Source: Streptomyces lydicus
GTDB lineage: Bacteria; Actinomycetota; Actinomycetes; Streptomycetales; Streptomycetaceae
Length of the DNA stretch: 64,000 bases
Reading direction: 5' to 3'
NCBI RefSeq assembly: GCF_001729485.1
Contig: NZ_CP017157.1
Coordinates: 5,208,001 to 5,272,000, forward strand
The stretch's first letter is position 1. The number at the start of each line of letters is the position of its first letter. Of the stretch, positions 50,553 through 63,270 are shown piece after piece. The notes below the pieces were generated by a model, which saw only the letters and a list, made by a program, of their open reading frames with translations, was not told the origin of the DNA and ran no database searches. The translations under genes and the position numbers were made by a program.

Positions 50553-51350
50553 GTGTCCGCTCGCTCCGCGTTGCCCGTCATAGCCGTGGCCGCAGCCCTC
50601 ACCGTCCTGGCGGGGTGCTCCAGCACCAAGACGGACGGGAAGAAGGGTTCCGGTGGTCTGGAGCTGGTCTCCGCCGGGACGCTCAAGACCTGTACACACC
50701 TTCCGTATGCGCCGTTCCAGGTGAAGAAGGACGGCAAGGTCGTCGGATTCGACGTGGATCTGGTCGACCTGGTCGCCAAGGACCTGGGGGTGAAGCAGGA
50801 GATCGTCAACACCCCCTTCGAAGGCATCGAGACCGGCCAGGACTTCACCATCCGCAAATGCGACCTGGCGGCCGCCGGCATGACCATCACCGCCGCGCGC
50901 GACAAGGTGATGGACTTCTCCGACCCCTATTTCAACGCCACCCAGGCGCTGTTGACGAAGAAGGGCAAGCCCTTCAAGAAGGTCGAGGACCTCAAGGGCA
51001 AGAAGCTCGGATACCAGAAGGCCACCACCGGCGGCATTTACGCCAAGGAGCACGGCAAGGGCGTCGAACTGGTGGAGTTCGAGGACCTCGGGCTGCTGCT
51101 GACCGCCGTGAAGTCCGGGCAGGTCGACGCCGGCATCAACGACAACGGCGTGCTCTTCGACTATGTGAAGCAGAACCCGGACACCGCGGTCACCGCCGAG
51201 TTCAACACCGGTGAGCACTACGGCATCGGCGTGCGCACCGGCAATGACGCGCTGCGGAAGAAGATCAACGCGGTCATCAAGAAGGCGAAATCCGACGGGA
51301 GTTACAACCGGATCTACAAGAAGTGGTTCGGCACCACGCCGCAGAGCTGA
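50553..51350 (+). CDS. Amino-acid ABC transporter, substrate-binding lipoprotein
   Basis: A 265-residue family 3 solute-binding lipoprotein. The GTG at 50553 follows TGGAGG and gives a lipoprotein signal ending LAGC (Cys at about 24). The core shows 'LPYAPFQVKKDGKVVGFDVD', 'GIETGQDFTIRKCDLAAAGM' and 'RDKVMDFSDPYFNATQALLT', typical of polar amino-acid binding proteins. Which amino acid is bound is not evident; the mmuM neighbour hints at S-methylmethionine or methionine. The gene starts a three-gene transporter operon with permease and ATPase. The frame is open upstream to 50427 but lacks a signal there. Confidence 0.92.
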   Translation: MSARSALPVIAVAAALTVLAGCSSTKTDGKKGSGGLELVSAGTLKTCTHLPYAPFQVKKDGKVVGFDVDLVDLVAKDLGVKQEIVNTPFEGIETGQDFTIRKCDLAAAGMTITAARDKVMDFSDPYFNATQALLTKKGKPFKKVEDLKGKKLGYQKATTGGIYAKEHGKGVELVEFEDLGLLLTAVKSGQVDAGINDNGVLFDYVKQNPDTAVTAEFNTGEHYGIGVRTGNDALRKKINAVIKKAKSDGSYNRIYKKWFGTTPQS

Positions 51351-51361
51351 GGCGGGTCACG

Positions 51362-52147
51362 ATGCCTCTGTCCAGACGACGGCGCGCGCGGATCATCCGC
51401 GGCGTGCAGTACGGCGTCCTGGTGGTCGCCGTGGTGGTCCTCGCACTGGTCGCCGACTGGCACCAGCTGCGGACGGCGTTCTTCGACGTCGAGGTCGCCA
51501 AGGCGCTGTTCCCCGACATCATCACCACGGCGCTGCTCAACACGATCCTCTACACCCTGCTCGGTTTCGGCTTCGGGCTGGCGCTCGGCCTGGTGCTGGC
51601 GCTGATGCGGCTGTCCTCGGTGCCGCCCTACCGCTGGCTCGCCATCACCTATATCGAGTTCTTCCGCGGCATTCCGGCGCTGCTGGTGTTCATCGCGCTG
51701 GGCTTCGGCGTACCGCTGGCGTTCGAGGTCGCCCTCGACATGAACGTCACGGTGATGCTGTCGCTCGGCCTGGTGGGCGCGGCGTACATGGCGGAGACCA
51801 TCCGGGCCGGTATTCAGGCGGTGCCCAAGGGGCAGACCGAGGCGGCGCGTTCGCTGGGAATGTCACAGGGCCGGGCCATGGTCTCGATCATCATTCCGCA
51901 GGCGTTCCGCATCGTCCTGCCGCCACTGACCAATGAATTGATCCTGCTGACCAAGGATTCCTCGCTGGTGTATCTGCTGGGGCTCGCGCTCGACCAGTTC
52001 GAGCTGGCCAACTTCGGCCGGGACGCGCTCAACGAGCACAAGAGCCTGACCCCGATCCTGATCGCCGGACTGCTCTACCTCGTGATCACCCTCCCGCTGG
52101 GCCAGCTGGTCCGGCGGCTGGAAGCGCGTACCGCGAAGGCCAGGTGA
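51362..52147 (+). CDS. Amino-acid ABC transporter permease (HisMQ type)
   Basis: A 261-residue integral membrane permease with about five to six helices. The EAA loop '[20 protein letters not shown]' (about 160-179) contacts the ATPase, and '[20 protein letters not shown]' is typical of polar amino-acid permeases. Only one permease gene is present, so it probably forms a homodimer. The ATG at 51362 is 11 bases after the preceding stop, and the stop overlaps the GTG of the ATPase gene by 4 bases. Confidence 0.92.
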   Translation: MPLSRRRRARIIRGVQYGVLVVAVVVLALVADWHQLRTAFFDVEVAKALFPDIITTALLNTILYTLLGFGFGLALGLVLALMRLSSVPPYRWLAITYIEFFRGIPALLVFIALGFGVPLAFEVALDMNVTVMLSLGLVGAAYMAETIRAGIQAVPKGQTEAARSLGMSQGRAMVSIIIPQAFRIVLPPLTNELILLTKDSSLVYLLGLALDQFELANFGRDALNEHKSLTPILIAGLLYLVITLPLGQLVRRLEARTAKAR

Positions 52148-52983
52148 GCGATGTGACGACGGACAGGACCGCCGGGGACGCCGGGGACGCGCCGGCCATC
52201 GACGTGCGCGGGCTGCGCAAGGCGTTCGGGGAGCTGGAGGTGTTGCGCGGGATCGACTTCTCGGTGGGGCGCGGCGAGGTGGTGTGCGTCATCGGGCCGT
52301 CCGGCTCGGGGAAGTCGACGCTGCTGCGCTGCGTGAATCTGCTGGAGGAGCCGAGCGCGGGCCGGGTCACGGTGGCCGGCACCGAGGTCACCGATCCGGA
52401 CGTGGACATCGACCGGGTCCGGCGGCGGATCGGCATGGTCTTCCAGTCCTTCAACCTCTTTCCGCATCTGACCGCGCTGGAGAACCTCACGATCGCCCAG
52501 CGGCGGGTGCTGCGCCGCGACCGGGCGGAGGCGGAGCGGATCGGCCGGGCCAATCTGGAACGGGTGGGGCTCGGCGACAAGGCGACGGCGTATCCGGCGC
52601 AGTTGTCGGGCGGGCAGCAGCAGCGGGTGGCGATCGCCCGGGCGCTGTCGATGGACCCGGAGCTGATGCTCTTCGACGAGCCGACCTCCGCGCTCGACCC
52701 GGAGCTGGTCGGCGATGTGCTGGCGGTGATGCGCGGGTTGGCGCGGGACGGGATGACGATGCTGGTCGTCACGCACGAGATGAGCTTCGCCCGGGAGGTC
52801 GCCGACCGGGTGGTGTTCATGGACGGCGGGGTGATCGTCGAACAGGGCACTCCGGAGCAGGTGGTGGGCGCCCCGCGGCACGAGCGGACCCGGACGTTCC
52901 TGGCGCGGGTGCTGGATCCGGCGGCGGCCGAGGTCGGCGAGGTCGCGGACGGCGGCGCGGCGGGCAAGCGCGTCGACCGCTGA
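52144..52983 (+). CDS. Amino-acid ABC transporter, ATP-binding protein
   Basis: A 279-residue ATPase of the polar amino-acid uptake family. Walker [10 protein letters not shown] (about 51-59), Q-loop '[12 protein letters not shown]', signature LSGGQQQR, Walker B '[14 protein letters not shown]' and the H-loop '[20 protein letters not shown]' are all intact. It powers import by the permease and binding protein encoded just upstream, to which it is coupled by a GTGA overlap. The C-terminal 25 residues are a variable tail. Confidence 0.94.
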   Translation: MSDVTTDRTAGDAGDAPAIDVRGLRKAFGELEVLRGIDFSVGRGEVVCVIGPSGSGKSTLLRCVNLLEEPSAGRVTVAGTEVTDPDVDIDRVRRRIGMVFQSFNLFPHLTALENLTIAQRRVLRRDRAEAERIGRANLERVGLGDKATAYPAQLSGGQQQRVAIARALSMDPELMLFDEPTSALDPELVGDVLAVMRGLARDGMTMLVVTHEMSFAREVADRVVFMDGGVIVEQGTPEQVVGAPRHERTRTFLARVLDPAAAEVGEVADGGAAGKRVDR

Positions 52984-52990
52984 CGTACGG

Positions 52991-53046
52991 GCCGGACGGC
53001 CGCCGGGACGCCCCGGCGACCGCCCCGCCGGTGGTGACCGTCCGGC
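52991..53046. terminator. Stem-loop between ABC importer operon and the converging gene
   Basis: GCCGGACGG (52991-52999) and CCGTCCGGC (53038-53046) form a 9-bp outer stem around further GC-rich pairing. It fills the gap between stops at 52983 and 53047. Confidence 0.4.
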
Positions 53047-53901
53047 TCAGGACAGCGGCCCGGTGAGCTTCTTGGTGCCGCTCCGGTTGCCCATCAGGCT
53101 GCAGCTGACGGACCTGATGCCGAGCCGGTAGCCGTTGACGCTGGGGTACTGGACGTAGGTGCCCTCGGCGGTTCCGGCGGGCTGCCGGCGCGCCTTGCTC
53201 TCCAGCTCGTTGCGGCACAGCGACGACGCCTTGTCCTTGATCTCGGACTCGGTCGTCAGACCGGCCGCCAGGCGGTGGGTGGTGACGACCTCGGCGTCGT
53301 GCGGGCCGTTGCAGGACGCCTCGTCGTTGTTGCCGCTGCGGTCGGCCGGGAGGTCGTAGCAGTCGCCCACCTTCAGCAGATAGAAGGGGATCTTGCCGTT
53401 GCCGGGCGAGGGCATGCTGCTCTCGAAGTCGCTGCCGGTGGTCGACTCCGAGGGCGAGGGGTAGCCGGTCGGCGTGCCGGACGCGCTCTCGGAGGGCGAC
53501 GCGCTGGTGCTCGAACCGGTCGACGGCTGGGCGTGGTTGCCGCCGCCGTCGTCGCCGTTGACCATCACGACGACGGTGATGACGGCGGCCAGCACGACCG
53601 CACCGCCGGCGAGGATCGCCGCGATGGCCTTGCCGTTGCCGCCGCCCCCGGGCGGGCCGGGCGGCTGCTGCCAGCCGCCGGGGCCACCCGGGCCACCCGG
53701 CCCCGACGGCCCGTAGCCGCCGGCGGGCGGACCGAAGCCCCCCGCCTGGTTGCCGCCCTGGGGCGGGCCGTAGCCACCGGGTCCGAAACCGCCCTGGTCC
53801 TGGCCGCCGGGGCCGTAACCGCCGGCCGGCGGGCCGAAGCCACCACCCGGGGTGTTGGGGGACGGCGGCTGGTTGGGCGGCGGAGGCGGAGGAAAACTCA
53901 T
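53047..53901 (-). CDS. Septum-formation-domain membrane protein with Gly/Pro-rich N-terminus
   Basis: A 284-residue protein in three parts. Residues 1-90 are a cytosolic Pro/Gly-rich region with irregular repeats of the type GGYGPGG / GGFGPPAGG. One transmembrane helix follows (about 91-113, AIAAILAGGAVVLAAVITVV). After a Ser/Thr/Pro-rich linker, the outer domain (about 165-284) has 'LLKVGDCYDLP', 'CNGPHDAEVVTTHRL' and paired cysteines in the manner of the septum formation family (Septum_form). That places the folded domain outside the membrane. Function is not established in Streptomyces; a role at the division site or envelope is only suggested by the family name. It is divergent from the CE7 esterase gene. 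Confidence 0.75.
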   Translation of the reverse strand: MSFPPPPPPNQPPSPNTPGGGFGPPAGGYGPGGQDQGGFGPGGYGPPQGGNQAGGFGPPAGGYGPSGPGGPGGPGGWQQPPGPPGGGGNGKAIAAILAGGAVVLAAVITVVVMVNGDDGGGNHAQPSTGSSTSASPSESASGTPTGYPSPSESTTGSDFESSMPSPGNGKIPFYLLKVGDCYDLPADRSGNNDEASCNGPHDAEVVTTHRLAAGLTTESEIKDKASSLCRNELESKARRQPAGTAEGTYVQYPSVNGYRLGIRSVSCSLMGNRSGTKKLTGPLS

Positions 53902-54036
53902 GGCGGAAATGATCGCTTCTTTACTGGGTTTTGAGGGAGTCGGTGACCAACCTGGAACATTTCAGGTCTGAAATGTCCGGCCCATGGGCACCGTTGGCGA
54001 CAAGCAGCAAGCCACCCTACGGCCCGGAGGTTCTTC

Positions 54037-55002
54037 GTGTTCACCGACCTACCCCTGGACGAGCTGCGCACCTACCGCCCGCCGCTTCCCGAGCCCCCCG
54101 GCTTCGACGCCTTCTGGCACCGCACCCTGACCGAGGCCCGCACCCACGAACTGGCCGCGTCCTTCACCCCGGTCGATCCGGGACTGGCCCTCCTCCGCTG
54201 CTACGACGCCGAGTTCTCCGGTTTCGGCGGCCACCGCATCCGCGCCTGGTTCCTCCTTCCCCGCGCGGCGGCCGGCCCGTTGCCGTGCGTCGTGCAATAC
54301 CTCGGCTACGGCGGCGGCCGGCTGCTGCCGCACGACTGGCTGCTGTGGCCGTGCGCGGGGTACGCCACGCTGGTCATGGACACCCGGGGGCAGAGCGGCC
54401 CCAACCGCCCCGGCGACACCCCCGACCCGGTCGGGTACGGCAATCCGGGCGTGCCCGGCAAGCTGACCCAGGGCCTGCTCGATCCGGAGGACTACTACTA
54501 CCGGCGGCTGTACACCGACGCCGTACGGGCGGTCGAGGCGGCGCGCGGCCACGAGGCGGTGGACGCCGCACGCGTCCTGGTCGCCGGCCACAGCCAGGGC
54601 GGCGGTCTGGCGCTGGCGATGACCGGACTGGTCCCCGGGCTGGCCGGAGCCCTGGTCGATGTGCCCTTCCTGACCCACATCCGGCGCGCGATCGACGTCA
54701 CGGACGCGGGCCCCTACGGCGAGCTCACCCGCTACTTCGCGGGCGCCCGCGGGCACATCGACACCGCGCTGACCACCCTGGACCACTTCGACGGCCTCAA
54801 CTTCGCGGCCCGCGCCACCGCCCCGGCGCTGTTCGGCACGGCCCTGCGGGACGCCGTGGTGCCGCCGTCCACCGGCTTCGCCGCGTACCACCACTACGCC
54901 GGCGAGAAGGAGCTGCAGGTGTGGCGCTACAACGCCCACGAGGGCGGTGGCGGCGAACAGCGGGCGGCGGAACTCGCCTTCGCCCGGAAGGTACTCGGCT
55001 GA
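54037..55002 (+). CDS. CE7-family acetyl esterase (acetylxylan esterase / cephalosporin-C deacetylase type)
   Basis: A 321-residue alpha/beta hydrolase of carbohydrate esterase family 7, removing acetyl groups from xylo-oligosaccharides. The triad is S186 in GHSQGG, D272 in 'ALRDAVVPPS' and H301 in 'NAHEGG'. The CE7 hallmark 'VMDTRGQSG' is present near 110, and no signal peptide is seen, so it is intracellular like other CE7 enzymes. The GTG at 54037 is 7 bases after GGAGG. It ends 45 bases from the converging xylA gene; the pairing with xylose metabolism fits a role in handling imported acetylated xylosides. Confidence 0.9.
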   Translation: MFTDLPLDELRTYRPPLPEPPGFDAFWHRTLTEARTHELAASFTPVDPGLALLRCYDAEFSGFGGHRIRAWFLLPRAAAGPLPCVVQYLGYGGGRLLPHDWLLWPCAGYATLVMDTRGQSGPNRPGDTPDPVGYGNPGVPGKLTQGLLDPEDYYYRRLYTDAVRAVEAARGHEAVDAARVLVAGHSQGGGLALAMTGLVPGLAGALVDVPFLTHIRRAIDVTDAGPYGELTRYFAGARGHIDTALTTLDHFDGLNFAARATAPALFGTALRDAVVPPSTGFAAYHHYAGEKELQVWRYNAHEGGGGEQRAAELAFARKVLG

Positions 55003-55047
55003 CCGGCGGGGCCGGGTGGAGCGGCCCGCCCCGTCCGGCCCCCGGAC

Positions 55048-56211
55048 TCAGATCGCGCCGAGGAGGTGCTCCAGCGCCAGCTGGTCCAGGTGCTCGAAGG
55101 CCATGCCGCGCGCGGCGGCCGCCTCGATGTCGAAGGTCTCGTAGGCGGTGGTGTCGGCCAGCAGCCCGGCCAGCCCGTCCTCGGCGGTGGGCCGGCCGAG
55201 CTCGTCGAGGCGGGCGGCGCGCAGGGCCTCCTGGACGGCCGGATCGGCGCGGAAGGCGGCGGCGCGCTCCTTGAGGAGCAGGTAGTTGCGCATGCAGCCG
55301 GCCGCCGAGGCCCAGACGCCGTCGAAGTCCTCGGTGCGCGGCGGCTTGAAGTCGAAGTGCCGCGGCCCGTCGTAGCCGGCCGTCTCCAGCAGGTCGACCA
55401 GCCAGAAGGCGGCGCGCAGATCGCCCGCGCCGAAGCGCAGGTCCTGGTCGTACTTGATGCCGCTCTGCCCGTTCAGGTCGATGTGGAAGAGCTTGTCCGC
55501 CCAGAGCGCCTGGGCGATGCCGTGCGGGAAGTTGAGGCCGGCCATCTGCTCGTGGCCGACCTCGGGGTTGACGCCGTAGAGCTCGGGGCGCTCCAGCCGC
55601 TCGATGAAGGCCAGGGCGTGGCCGACGGTGGGCAGCAGGATGTCGCCGCGGGGCTCGTTGGGCTTGGGCTCGATGGCGAACCGCAGGTCGTAGCCCTGCT
55701 CGACGACGTACTGGCCGAGCAGGTCGAATGCCTCCTTCATCCGGTCCAGGGCGGCCCGGACGTCCTTCGCCGCACCGGACTCCGCGCCCTCCCGCCCGCC
55801 CCACGCCACATAGGTACGGGCGCCCAGCTCGGCCGCGAGGTCGATGTTGCGGAGCGTCTTGCGCAGGGCGTAGCGGCGGACGCCCCGGTCGTTGGCGGTG
55901 AAGGCGCCGTCCTTGAAGACGGGGTGGGTGAAGAGGTTCGTGGTGGCCATGGGGACGGTCATTCCGGTGGCGTCCAGGGCCTTGCGGAAGCGCTTGACGG
56001 CGGTCTCCCGCTGGATGTCGTCGGCGCCGAACGGGATCAGGTCGTCGTCGTGGAAGGTCACCCCGTACGCGCCGAGGCCGGCGAGGTGGTGCACCGCCTC
56101 GACGGGGTCCAGGGCGCGGCGGGTGGCGTCCCCGAAGGGGTCGCGGCCCTGCCAGCCGACGGTCCACAGGCCGAAACTGAACTTGTCCTCGGGCACGGGC
56201 TGCTGACTCAT
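55048..56211 (-). CDS. xylA: Xylose isomerase
   Basis: A 387-residue TIM-barrel enzyme converting D-xylose to D-xylulose (and glucose to fructose) with two divalent metal ions. The length and sequence match Streptomyces xylose isomerases: '[15 protein letters not shown]', '[12 protein letters not shown]' with the catalytic histidine, '[12 protein letters not shown]' with metal-binding Glu, and '[20 protein letters not shown]' with metal-binding Asp residues. The ATG at 56211 ([19 protein letters not shown]) follows GGAGCC; the open frame to 56283 adds unrelated residues. It is divergent from xylB across 129 bases. Confidence 0.96.
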   Translation of the reverse strand: MSQQPVPEDKFSFGLWTVGWQGRDPFGDATRRALDPVEAVHHLAGLGAYGVTFHDDDLIPFGADDIQRETAVKRFRKALDATGMTVPMATTNLFTHPVFKDGAFTANDRGVRRYALRKTLRNIDLAAELGARTYVAWGGREGAESGAAKDVRAALDRMKEAFDLLGQYVVEQGYDLRFAIEPKPNEPRGDILLPTVGHALAFIERLERPELYGVNPEVGHEQMAGLNFPHGIAQALWADKLFHIDLNGQSGIKYDQDLRFGAGDLRAAFWLVDLLETAGYDGPRHFDFKPPRTEDFDGVWASAAGCMRNYLLLKERAAAFRADPAVQEALRAARLDELGRPTAEDGLAGLLADTTAYETFDIEAAAARGMAFEHLDQLALEHLLGAI

Positions 56212-56340
56212 CAGGGCTCCCCACATCATTTCGTCAACGCGCTTTACAAATTCCGGCGCGGCCAAACTAATATGCGGCAGCACACCGGGGAAGCCCCTGG
56301 GCCGAGGCCGTCGGACACCGCCGCCAAAGGAGAAGGCACG
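56212..56340. promoter_or_regulatory. xylA-xylB divergent control region
   Basis: This 129-base stretch is unusually AT-rich between 56226 and 56275. For xylB, TTTACA (56243-56248) and TAATAT (56268-56273) with a 19-base spacer form a plausible promoter. An imperfect palindrome at 56228-56251 (outer arms ATTT/AAAT around a GCGC-like centre) overlaps it and is a candidate binding site for the ROK regulator encoded downstream of xylB. The ribosome binding site of xylB is AAGGAGAAGG. Confidence 0.45.
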
Positions 56341-57771
56341 ATGGGCGCACAGTCAGCGGGACCGCTGGTCGTCGGGGTGGACAGCTCGACGCAGTCCACC
56401 AAGACGCTGGTCGTGGACGCGGAGACCGGCGTGGTCGTCGCCCGCGGCCAGGCACCGCACACGGTCAGCGACGGCGAGGGCAAGGAGAGCGACCCCCGGC
56501 AGTGGTGGCGGGCGCTGGGCGAGGCGCTGGCGCAGTGCGGCGACGCGGCGCGGCAGGCGTCGGCGGTGTCGGTCGGCGGGCAGCAGCACGGGCTGGTCAC
56601 GCTGGACGCGGCCGGTGCCCCGGTCCGCCCGGCCGTGCTGTGGAACGACGTACGTCCCGCGGCCGAGAGCGAGCGGCTGATCGCCGGGCTGGGCGGCGCC
56701 GAGGCGTGCGCGGAGCGGCTCGGGAGCGTGCCCGGCCCGGCGTTCACGGTGGCGAAGTGGGCCTGGCTGCGGGCGAACGAGCCGGCCGCGGCCGAGGCCA
56801 CCGCCGCGGTGCGGCTGCCGCACGACTACCTCACCGAGCGGCTGACCGGCGAGGCCGTCACCGACCGCGGCGACGCGTCGGGCACCGGGTGGTGGGCGTC
56901 GTCCACCGAGTCCTACGACGCGGAGGTGCTGGCCCGCGTCGGGCTGGACGCCGGGCTCCTGCCGCGGGTGGCACGCCCCGGCGAGGCGGCCGGCACGGTG
57001 CACGCGGGTGATCTGCCGCTGCCCAAGGGCGCGCTGGTGGCCGCCGGCACCGGCGACAACATGGCGGCCGCGCTCGGGCTGGGGCTGCGCCCGGGCCGGC
57101 CGGTGCTGAGCCTCGGCACCTCCGGAACGGTCTACGCGGTCTCCACCCACCGCCCCGCCGATCCGACCGGCACCGTCGCGGGCTTCGCCGACGCCCGCGG
57201 CGACTGGCTGCCGCTGGCCTGCACCCTGAACTGCACCCTCGCGGTGGACCGGATCGCCGCGCTGCTGGGCCGCGACCGGGAGGCCGTGGAGCCGGGCGGC
57301 GGTGCGGTGGTGCTGCCGTTCCTCGACGGCGAGCGGACCCCCAACCTGCCCGGCGCCTCGGGCCTGGTACACGGCCTGCGGCACGACACCACCGCCGGTC
57401 AGCTGCTGCAGGCCGCCTACGACGGCGCGGTGTTCGCGCTGCTCCAGGCCCTGGACCGGGTGCTGGACGAGGACGCCGCGGCGGACGCGCCGTTGCTGCT
57501 GATCGGCGGCGGGGCGAAGGGCACGGCGTGGCGGGAGACGGTGCGCCGGCTGTCCGGGCGCCCGGTGGTGGTGCCCGCGGCGCAGGAACTGGTCGCGCTC
57601 GGCGCGGCGGCGCAGGCGGCCGGGCTGCTGCTGGGCGAGGATCCGGCGGCGGTGGCCCGCCGCTGGGGCACCGACCGCGGCGCCCGGTACGAGGCGCGGC
57701 AGCGGGACACGGCCGCCTGGGAGCGGCTGGCGGCGACGCTGGCCGACGGCGAGGCGCTGCTGCGGCGGTGA
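56341..57771 (+). CDS. xylB: Xylulokinase; candidate encapsulin cargo
   Basis: A 476-residue FGGY-family sugar kinase phosphorylating D-xylulose at the expense of ATP. The N-terminal phosphate motif is '[17 protein letters not shown]' (about 9-25), the catalytic base is D239 in GTGDNMAAA, the FGGY-type segment '[12 protein letters not shown]' follows, and the C-terminal '[20 protein letters not shown]' binds adenosine. The ATG at 56341 is behind AAGGAG. It is followed on the same strand by the ROK regulator and two family 2B encapsulin genes. Genome surveys of encapsulins have listed xylulose kinases among predicted family 2 cargo, so this may be the packaged enzyme. No long disordered tail is visible at either end to act as targeting signal. 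Confidence 0.94.
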   Translation: MGAQSAGPLVVGVDSSTQSTKTLVVDAETGVVVARGQAPHTVSDGEGKESDPRQWWRALGEALAQCGDAARQASAVSVGGQQHGLVTLDAAGAPVRPAVLWNDVRPAAESERLIAGLGGAEACAERLGSVPGPAFTVAKWAWLRANEPAAAEATAAVRLPHDYLTERLTGEAVTDRGDASGTGWWASSTESYDAEVLARVGLDAGLLPRVARPGEAAGTVHAGDLPLPKGALVAAGTGDNMAAALGLGLRPGRPVLSLGTSGTVYAVSTHRPADPTGTVAGFADARGDWLPLACTLNCTLAVDRIAALLGRDREAVEPGGGAVVLPFLDGERTPNLPGASGLVHGLRHDTTAGQLLQAAYDGAVFALLQALDRVLDEDAAADAPLLLIGGGAKGTAWRETVRRLSGRPVVVPAAQELVALGAAAQAAGLLLGEDPAAVARRWGTDRGARYEARQRDTAAWERLAATLADGEALLRR

Positions 57772-60708
<2,937 letters not shown>

Positions 60709-60809
60709 GACGAAGCGCGCCGAGCCGCGCGCAGCGGCCGGCCCCGCCACGGCCCCGCCGCACCGCAAGCACGTCACGCACCGCACCACAGAACAGGTGA
60801 GCCTTCTTC

Positions 60810-62225
60810 ATGACCACATCGGTGGACCCGACGACCGGCCCGCAGTCCTCGGGTCCGGAGCAGCAGCGTTCCAGCCTGGACACCGCGGCCGCCCGCAAGC
60901 TGGCGACCACGACCAAGACCGTGCCGCAGATGCAGGGGATCTCCTCCCGCTGGCTGCTGCGCATCCTGCCCTGGACGCAGGTCTCCGGCGGTACCTTCCG
61001 CGTCAACCGCCGGCTCACGCACACCCTCGGCGACGGCCGGGTGGAATTCGTCTCCACGGGCACCGAAGTCCGGGTGATCCCGGCCGAGTTGCGCGAGCTG
61101 GCCCCGCTGCGCGGCTACGACGACGCCGCGACGCTGGAGAACCTGGCCGGCCGCTTCGTCCAACGGGAGTTCGCGCCCGGTGACGTACTGGCGCGGGCGG
61201 GCGGCCCCACGGACCGGGTCATCCTGATCGCGCACGGCAAGCTGGACCGGATCGGCACCGGCAAGTACGGCGAGGAGACGTCCCTGGGGACGCTGGCCGA
61301 CGGCGACGCCCTCGGCGAGGCGGCGCTGGTGACGCCGGACGCGCAGTGGGAGCACTCCGTGCGGGCGGTCACCCGGGTGACCGCACTGACCCTGTACCGC
61401 AGCGACTTCGAGTCGGTGGTGGCCGAGTCGGCGTCGCTGCGCTCCCATGTCGCGGAGTTCCGCGAGGCCGTGGTGCCGGCCCACAACAAGCACGGCGAGG
61501 CGGCCATCGAGCTCGCCGCCGGCCACGTCGGGGAGCCGGTGCTGCCGGGCACCTTCGCCGACTACGACATGGCACCCCGGGAGTACGAACTCAGCGTCGC
61601 GCAGACGGTGTTGAAGATGCACTCCCGGGTCGCGGACCTCTACAACGACCCGATGAACCAGCTGGACCAGCAGCTGCGGCTGACCGTGGAGGCGCTGCGC
61701 GAGCGCCAGGAGCACGAGCTGGTCAACAACCGCGAGTTCGGACTGCTGCACAACGCCGACCTCAAGCAGCGCCTCCACACCCGCTCCGGACCGCCCACCC
61801 CCGACGACCTCGACGAGCTGATCACCCGGCGCCGCAAGACGCAGTTCCTGCTGGCGCACCCGCGGACCATCGCGGCCATCGGCCGGGAGTGGAACGCCCG
61901 CGGCATCTACCCGGGCACCGTGGAGTGCGAGGGCACGGTGGTCCGGGCCTGGCGCGGCATTCCGCTGCTGCCGTGCAACAAGATCCCGATCAACCCGGAC
62001 CAGACCAGCTCCGTCCTCGCCATGCGGGTCGGCGAGGAGAACCAGGGCGTGGTCGGGCTGCACCAGACCGGCATCCCGGACGAGTACCGGCCCGGACTCT
62101 CGGTGCGCTTCATGGGCATCAACGACCAGGCCGTCATCAATTACCTGGTCAGCGCCTACTACTCGGCGGCCGTGCTGGTGCCGGACGCGCTGGGCATCCT
62201 GGAGGACGTCGAGATCGGTCACTGA
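60810..62225 (+). CDS. Family 2B encapsulin shell protein with cyclic-nucleotide-binding-like domain (shell 2)
   Basis: A 471-residue paralogue of the preceding shell protein with the same architecture: flexible arm, '[20 protein letters not shown]' (about 27-46), an inserted cyclic-nucleotide-binding-like domain (about 105-205, '[20 protein letters not shown]', '[20 protein letters not shown]') and the HK97 core ending '[20 protein letters not shown]'. The ATG at 60810 follows AGGTGAG. The two proteins differ most in the inserted domain and N-arm, and share a nearly identical DNA stretch in the core (60171-60296 and 61691-61816). They could build a mixed shell or two separate shells. A strong terminator follows at 62249-62293. 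Confidence 0.9.
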   Translation: MTTSVDPTTGPQSSGPEQQRSSLDTAAARKLATTTKTVPQMQGISSRWLLRILPWTQVSGGTFRVNRRLTHTLGDGRVEFVSTGTEVRVIPAELRELAPLRGYDDAATLENLAGRFVQREFAPGDVLARAGGPTDRVILIAHGKLDRIGTGKYGEETSLGTLADGDALGEAALVTPDAQWEHSVRAVTRVTALTLYRSDFESVVAESASLRSHVAEFREAVVPAHNKHGEAAIELAAGHVGEPVLPGTFADYDMAPREYELSVAQTVLKMHSRVADLYNDPMNQLDQQLRLTVEALRERQEHELVNNREFGLLHNADLKQRLHTRSGPPTPDDLDELITRRRKTQFLLAHPRTIAAIGREWNARGIYPGTVECEGTVVRAWRGIPLLPCNKIPINPDQTSSVLAMRVGEENQGVVGLHQTGIPDEYRPGLSVRFMGINDQAVINYLVSAYYSAAVLVPDALGILEDVEIGH

Positions 62226-62248
62226 CGGCGGGCGCCGTCACCGGCCCC

Positions 62249-62293
62249 GGTGCCGCGTCCGCGATCCGCCGTCAGAGCGGCGGACGCGGCACC
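62249..62293 (+). terminator. Strong stem-loop after the second encapsulin gene
   Basis: A 14-bp stem (GGTGCCGCGTCCGC with its complement at 62280-62293) and an inner 17-base region that can pair further. It ends the xylB-ROK-encapsulin series, 24 bases after the stop at 62225. Confidence 0.75.
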
Positions 62294-62470
62294 CGGGTGA
62301 CCTCCAATCAGGTATCCGCCCCCTCCTGACCTGGGCCGTTCCGTCTTTGGTCGAGCCATTGACGGCGCGGCCATTCCCTTGGCAGGGCGTGTCCTGTTGC
62401 GCATGATGAACGCATCGCATGTGCGTGACATGTACGCGACCTCCCCCTCGGTCCCTTGTCAGGAGTTCAC

Positions 62471-63112
62471 ATGGAGCACGACCACCCCCGTCCGGCCCGC
62501 CGACGTCTGCTCTCCGGTGCGGCCGCCCTCGCCGCCGCCGCGGCGCTCACCCCCCTCACGGCGGCCGCCGCCTCCCCCGCCCCGCGCCGCCGGACCGCCC
62601 GCGGCGAGAGCGGCTACCCGCCCGTCCAGTGGGTGCCGGCCAGTACGGCCAACTACACCACCGCGGACCGGCCGGGCCGGTACCCGATCGAGATGGTCGT
62701 GGTGCACGTGACCCAGGAGACCTATCCGGACACCCTCAGACTCTTCCAGGACCCGACCCACAAGGCGGCCGCGCACTACGTCGTGCGGTCGGCCGACGGA
62801 CACATCGCCCAGTGCGTCAGCGAACGCAACGTCGCCTGGCACGCCGGGAACTGGGACTTCAACACCCGCAGCATCGGCATCGAGCACGAGGGCTGGATCG
62901 ACGACCCGACGTGGTTCACCGACGTCCTGTACGAGCGGTCCGCCCGCCTCACCGCCGCCGTCTGCGCCCGCTACGGCATCCCCGTGGACCGCGAGCACAT
63001 CATCGGCCACGTCGAGGTGCCCGGCAGCGACCACACCGACCCGGGCGAGTACTGGGACTGGGCGCGCTACCTGCAGCTGGTCACCGAGGCTTCCTGGCGG
63101 TACACCGGATGA
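62471..63112 (+). CDS. Tat-exported N-acetylmuramoyl-L-alanine amidase (amidase_2 / PGRP type)
   Basis: A 213-residue exported zinc amidase cutting the bond between muramic acid and L-alanine of peptidoglycan. The ATG at 62471 (MEHDHPRPARRRLLSGAAAL) is 5 bases behind AGGAG and gives a twin-arginine signal with cleavage near residue 35. In the catalytic domain 'EMVVVHVTQE' supplies the first zinc His, 'NTRSIGIEHEGWIDDPTWF' is the family core, and 'IIGHVEVPGSDHTDPG' supplies the further His and Asp-containing loop. It may act in wall turnover or on competitors. It has its own transcript, being preceded by a terminator. Confidence 0.9.
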   Translation: MEHDHPRPARRRLLSGAAALAAAAALTPLTAAAASPAPRRRTARGESGYPPVQWVPASTANYTTADRPGRYPIEMVVVHVTQETYPDTLRLFQDPTHKAAAHYVVRSADGHIAQCVSERNVAWHAGNWDFNTRSIGIEHEGWIDDPTWFTDVLYERSARLTAAVCARYGIPVDREHIIGHVEVPGSDHTDPGEYWDWARYLQLVTEASWRYTG

Positions 63113-63270
63113 CACCGGCGGTGCGGCGACACGACGGCCGTTCCACGGGTGTACAGATTCGCGACATCTCCGGGCGATAGTAAACAGGTCGTGGTGAACG
63201 TGGCGCGGTGAGCGGCGCGGAGCGAACGTCTTCGGCACCTGGGACAGCTGGCGTGACGTCAGGGGGGCTC

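Noticed and set aside
53600..53900. Tandem repeat or CRISPR-like array
   Set aside because: The repeats are irregular GGYGPGG-type codons of a low-complexity protein region, with no spacer structure.
62226..62470. ydaO-type (c-di-AMP) riboswitch before the cell wall amidase
   Set aside because: Such riboswitches precede wall hydrolase genes in actinomycetes, but I found only a terminator hairpin and no conserved ydaO core in this 245-base gap.
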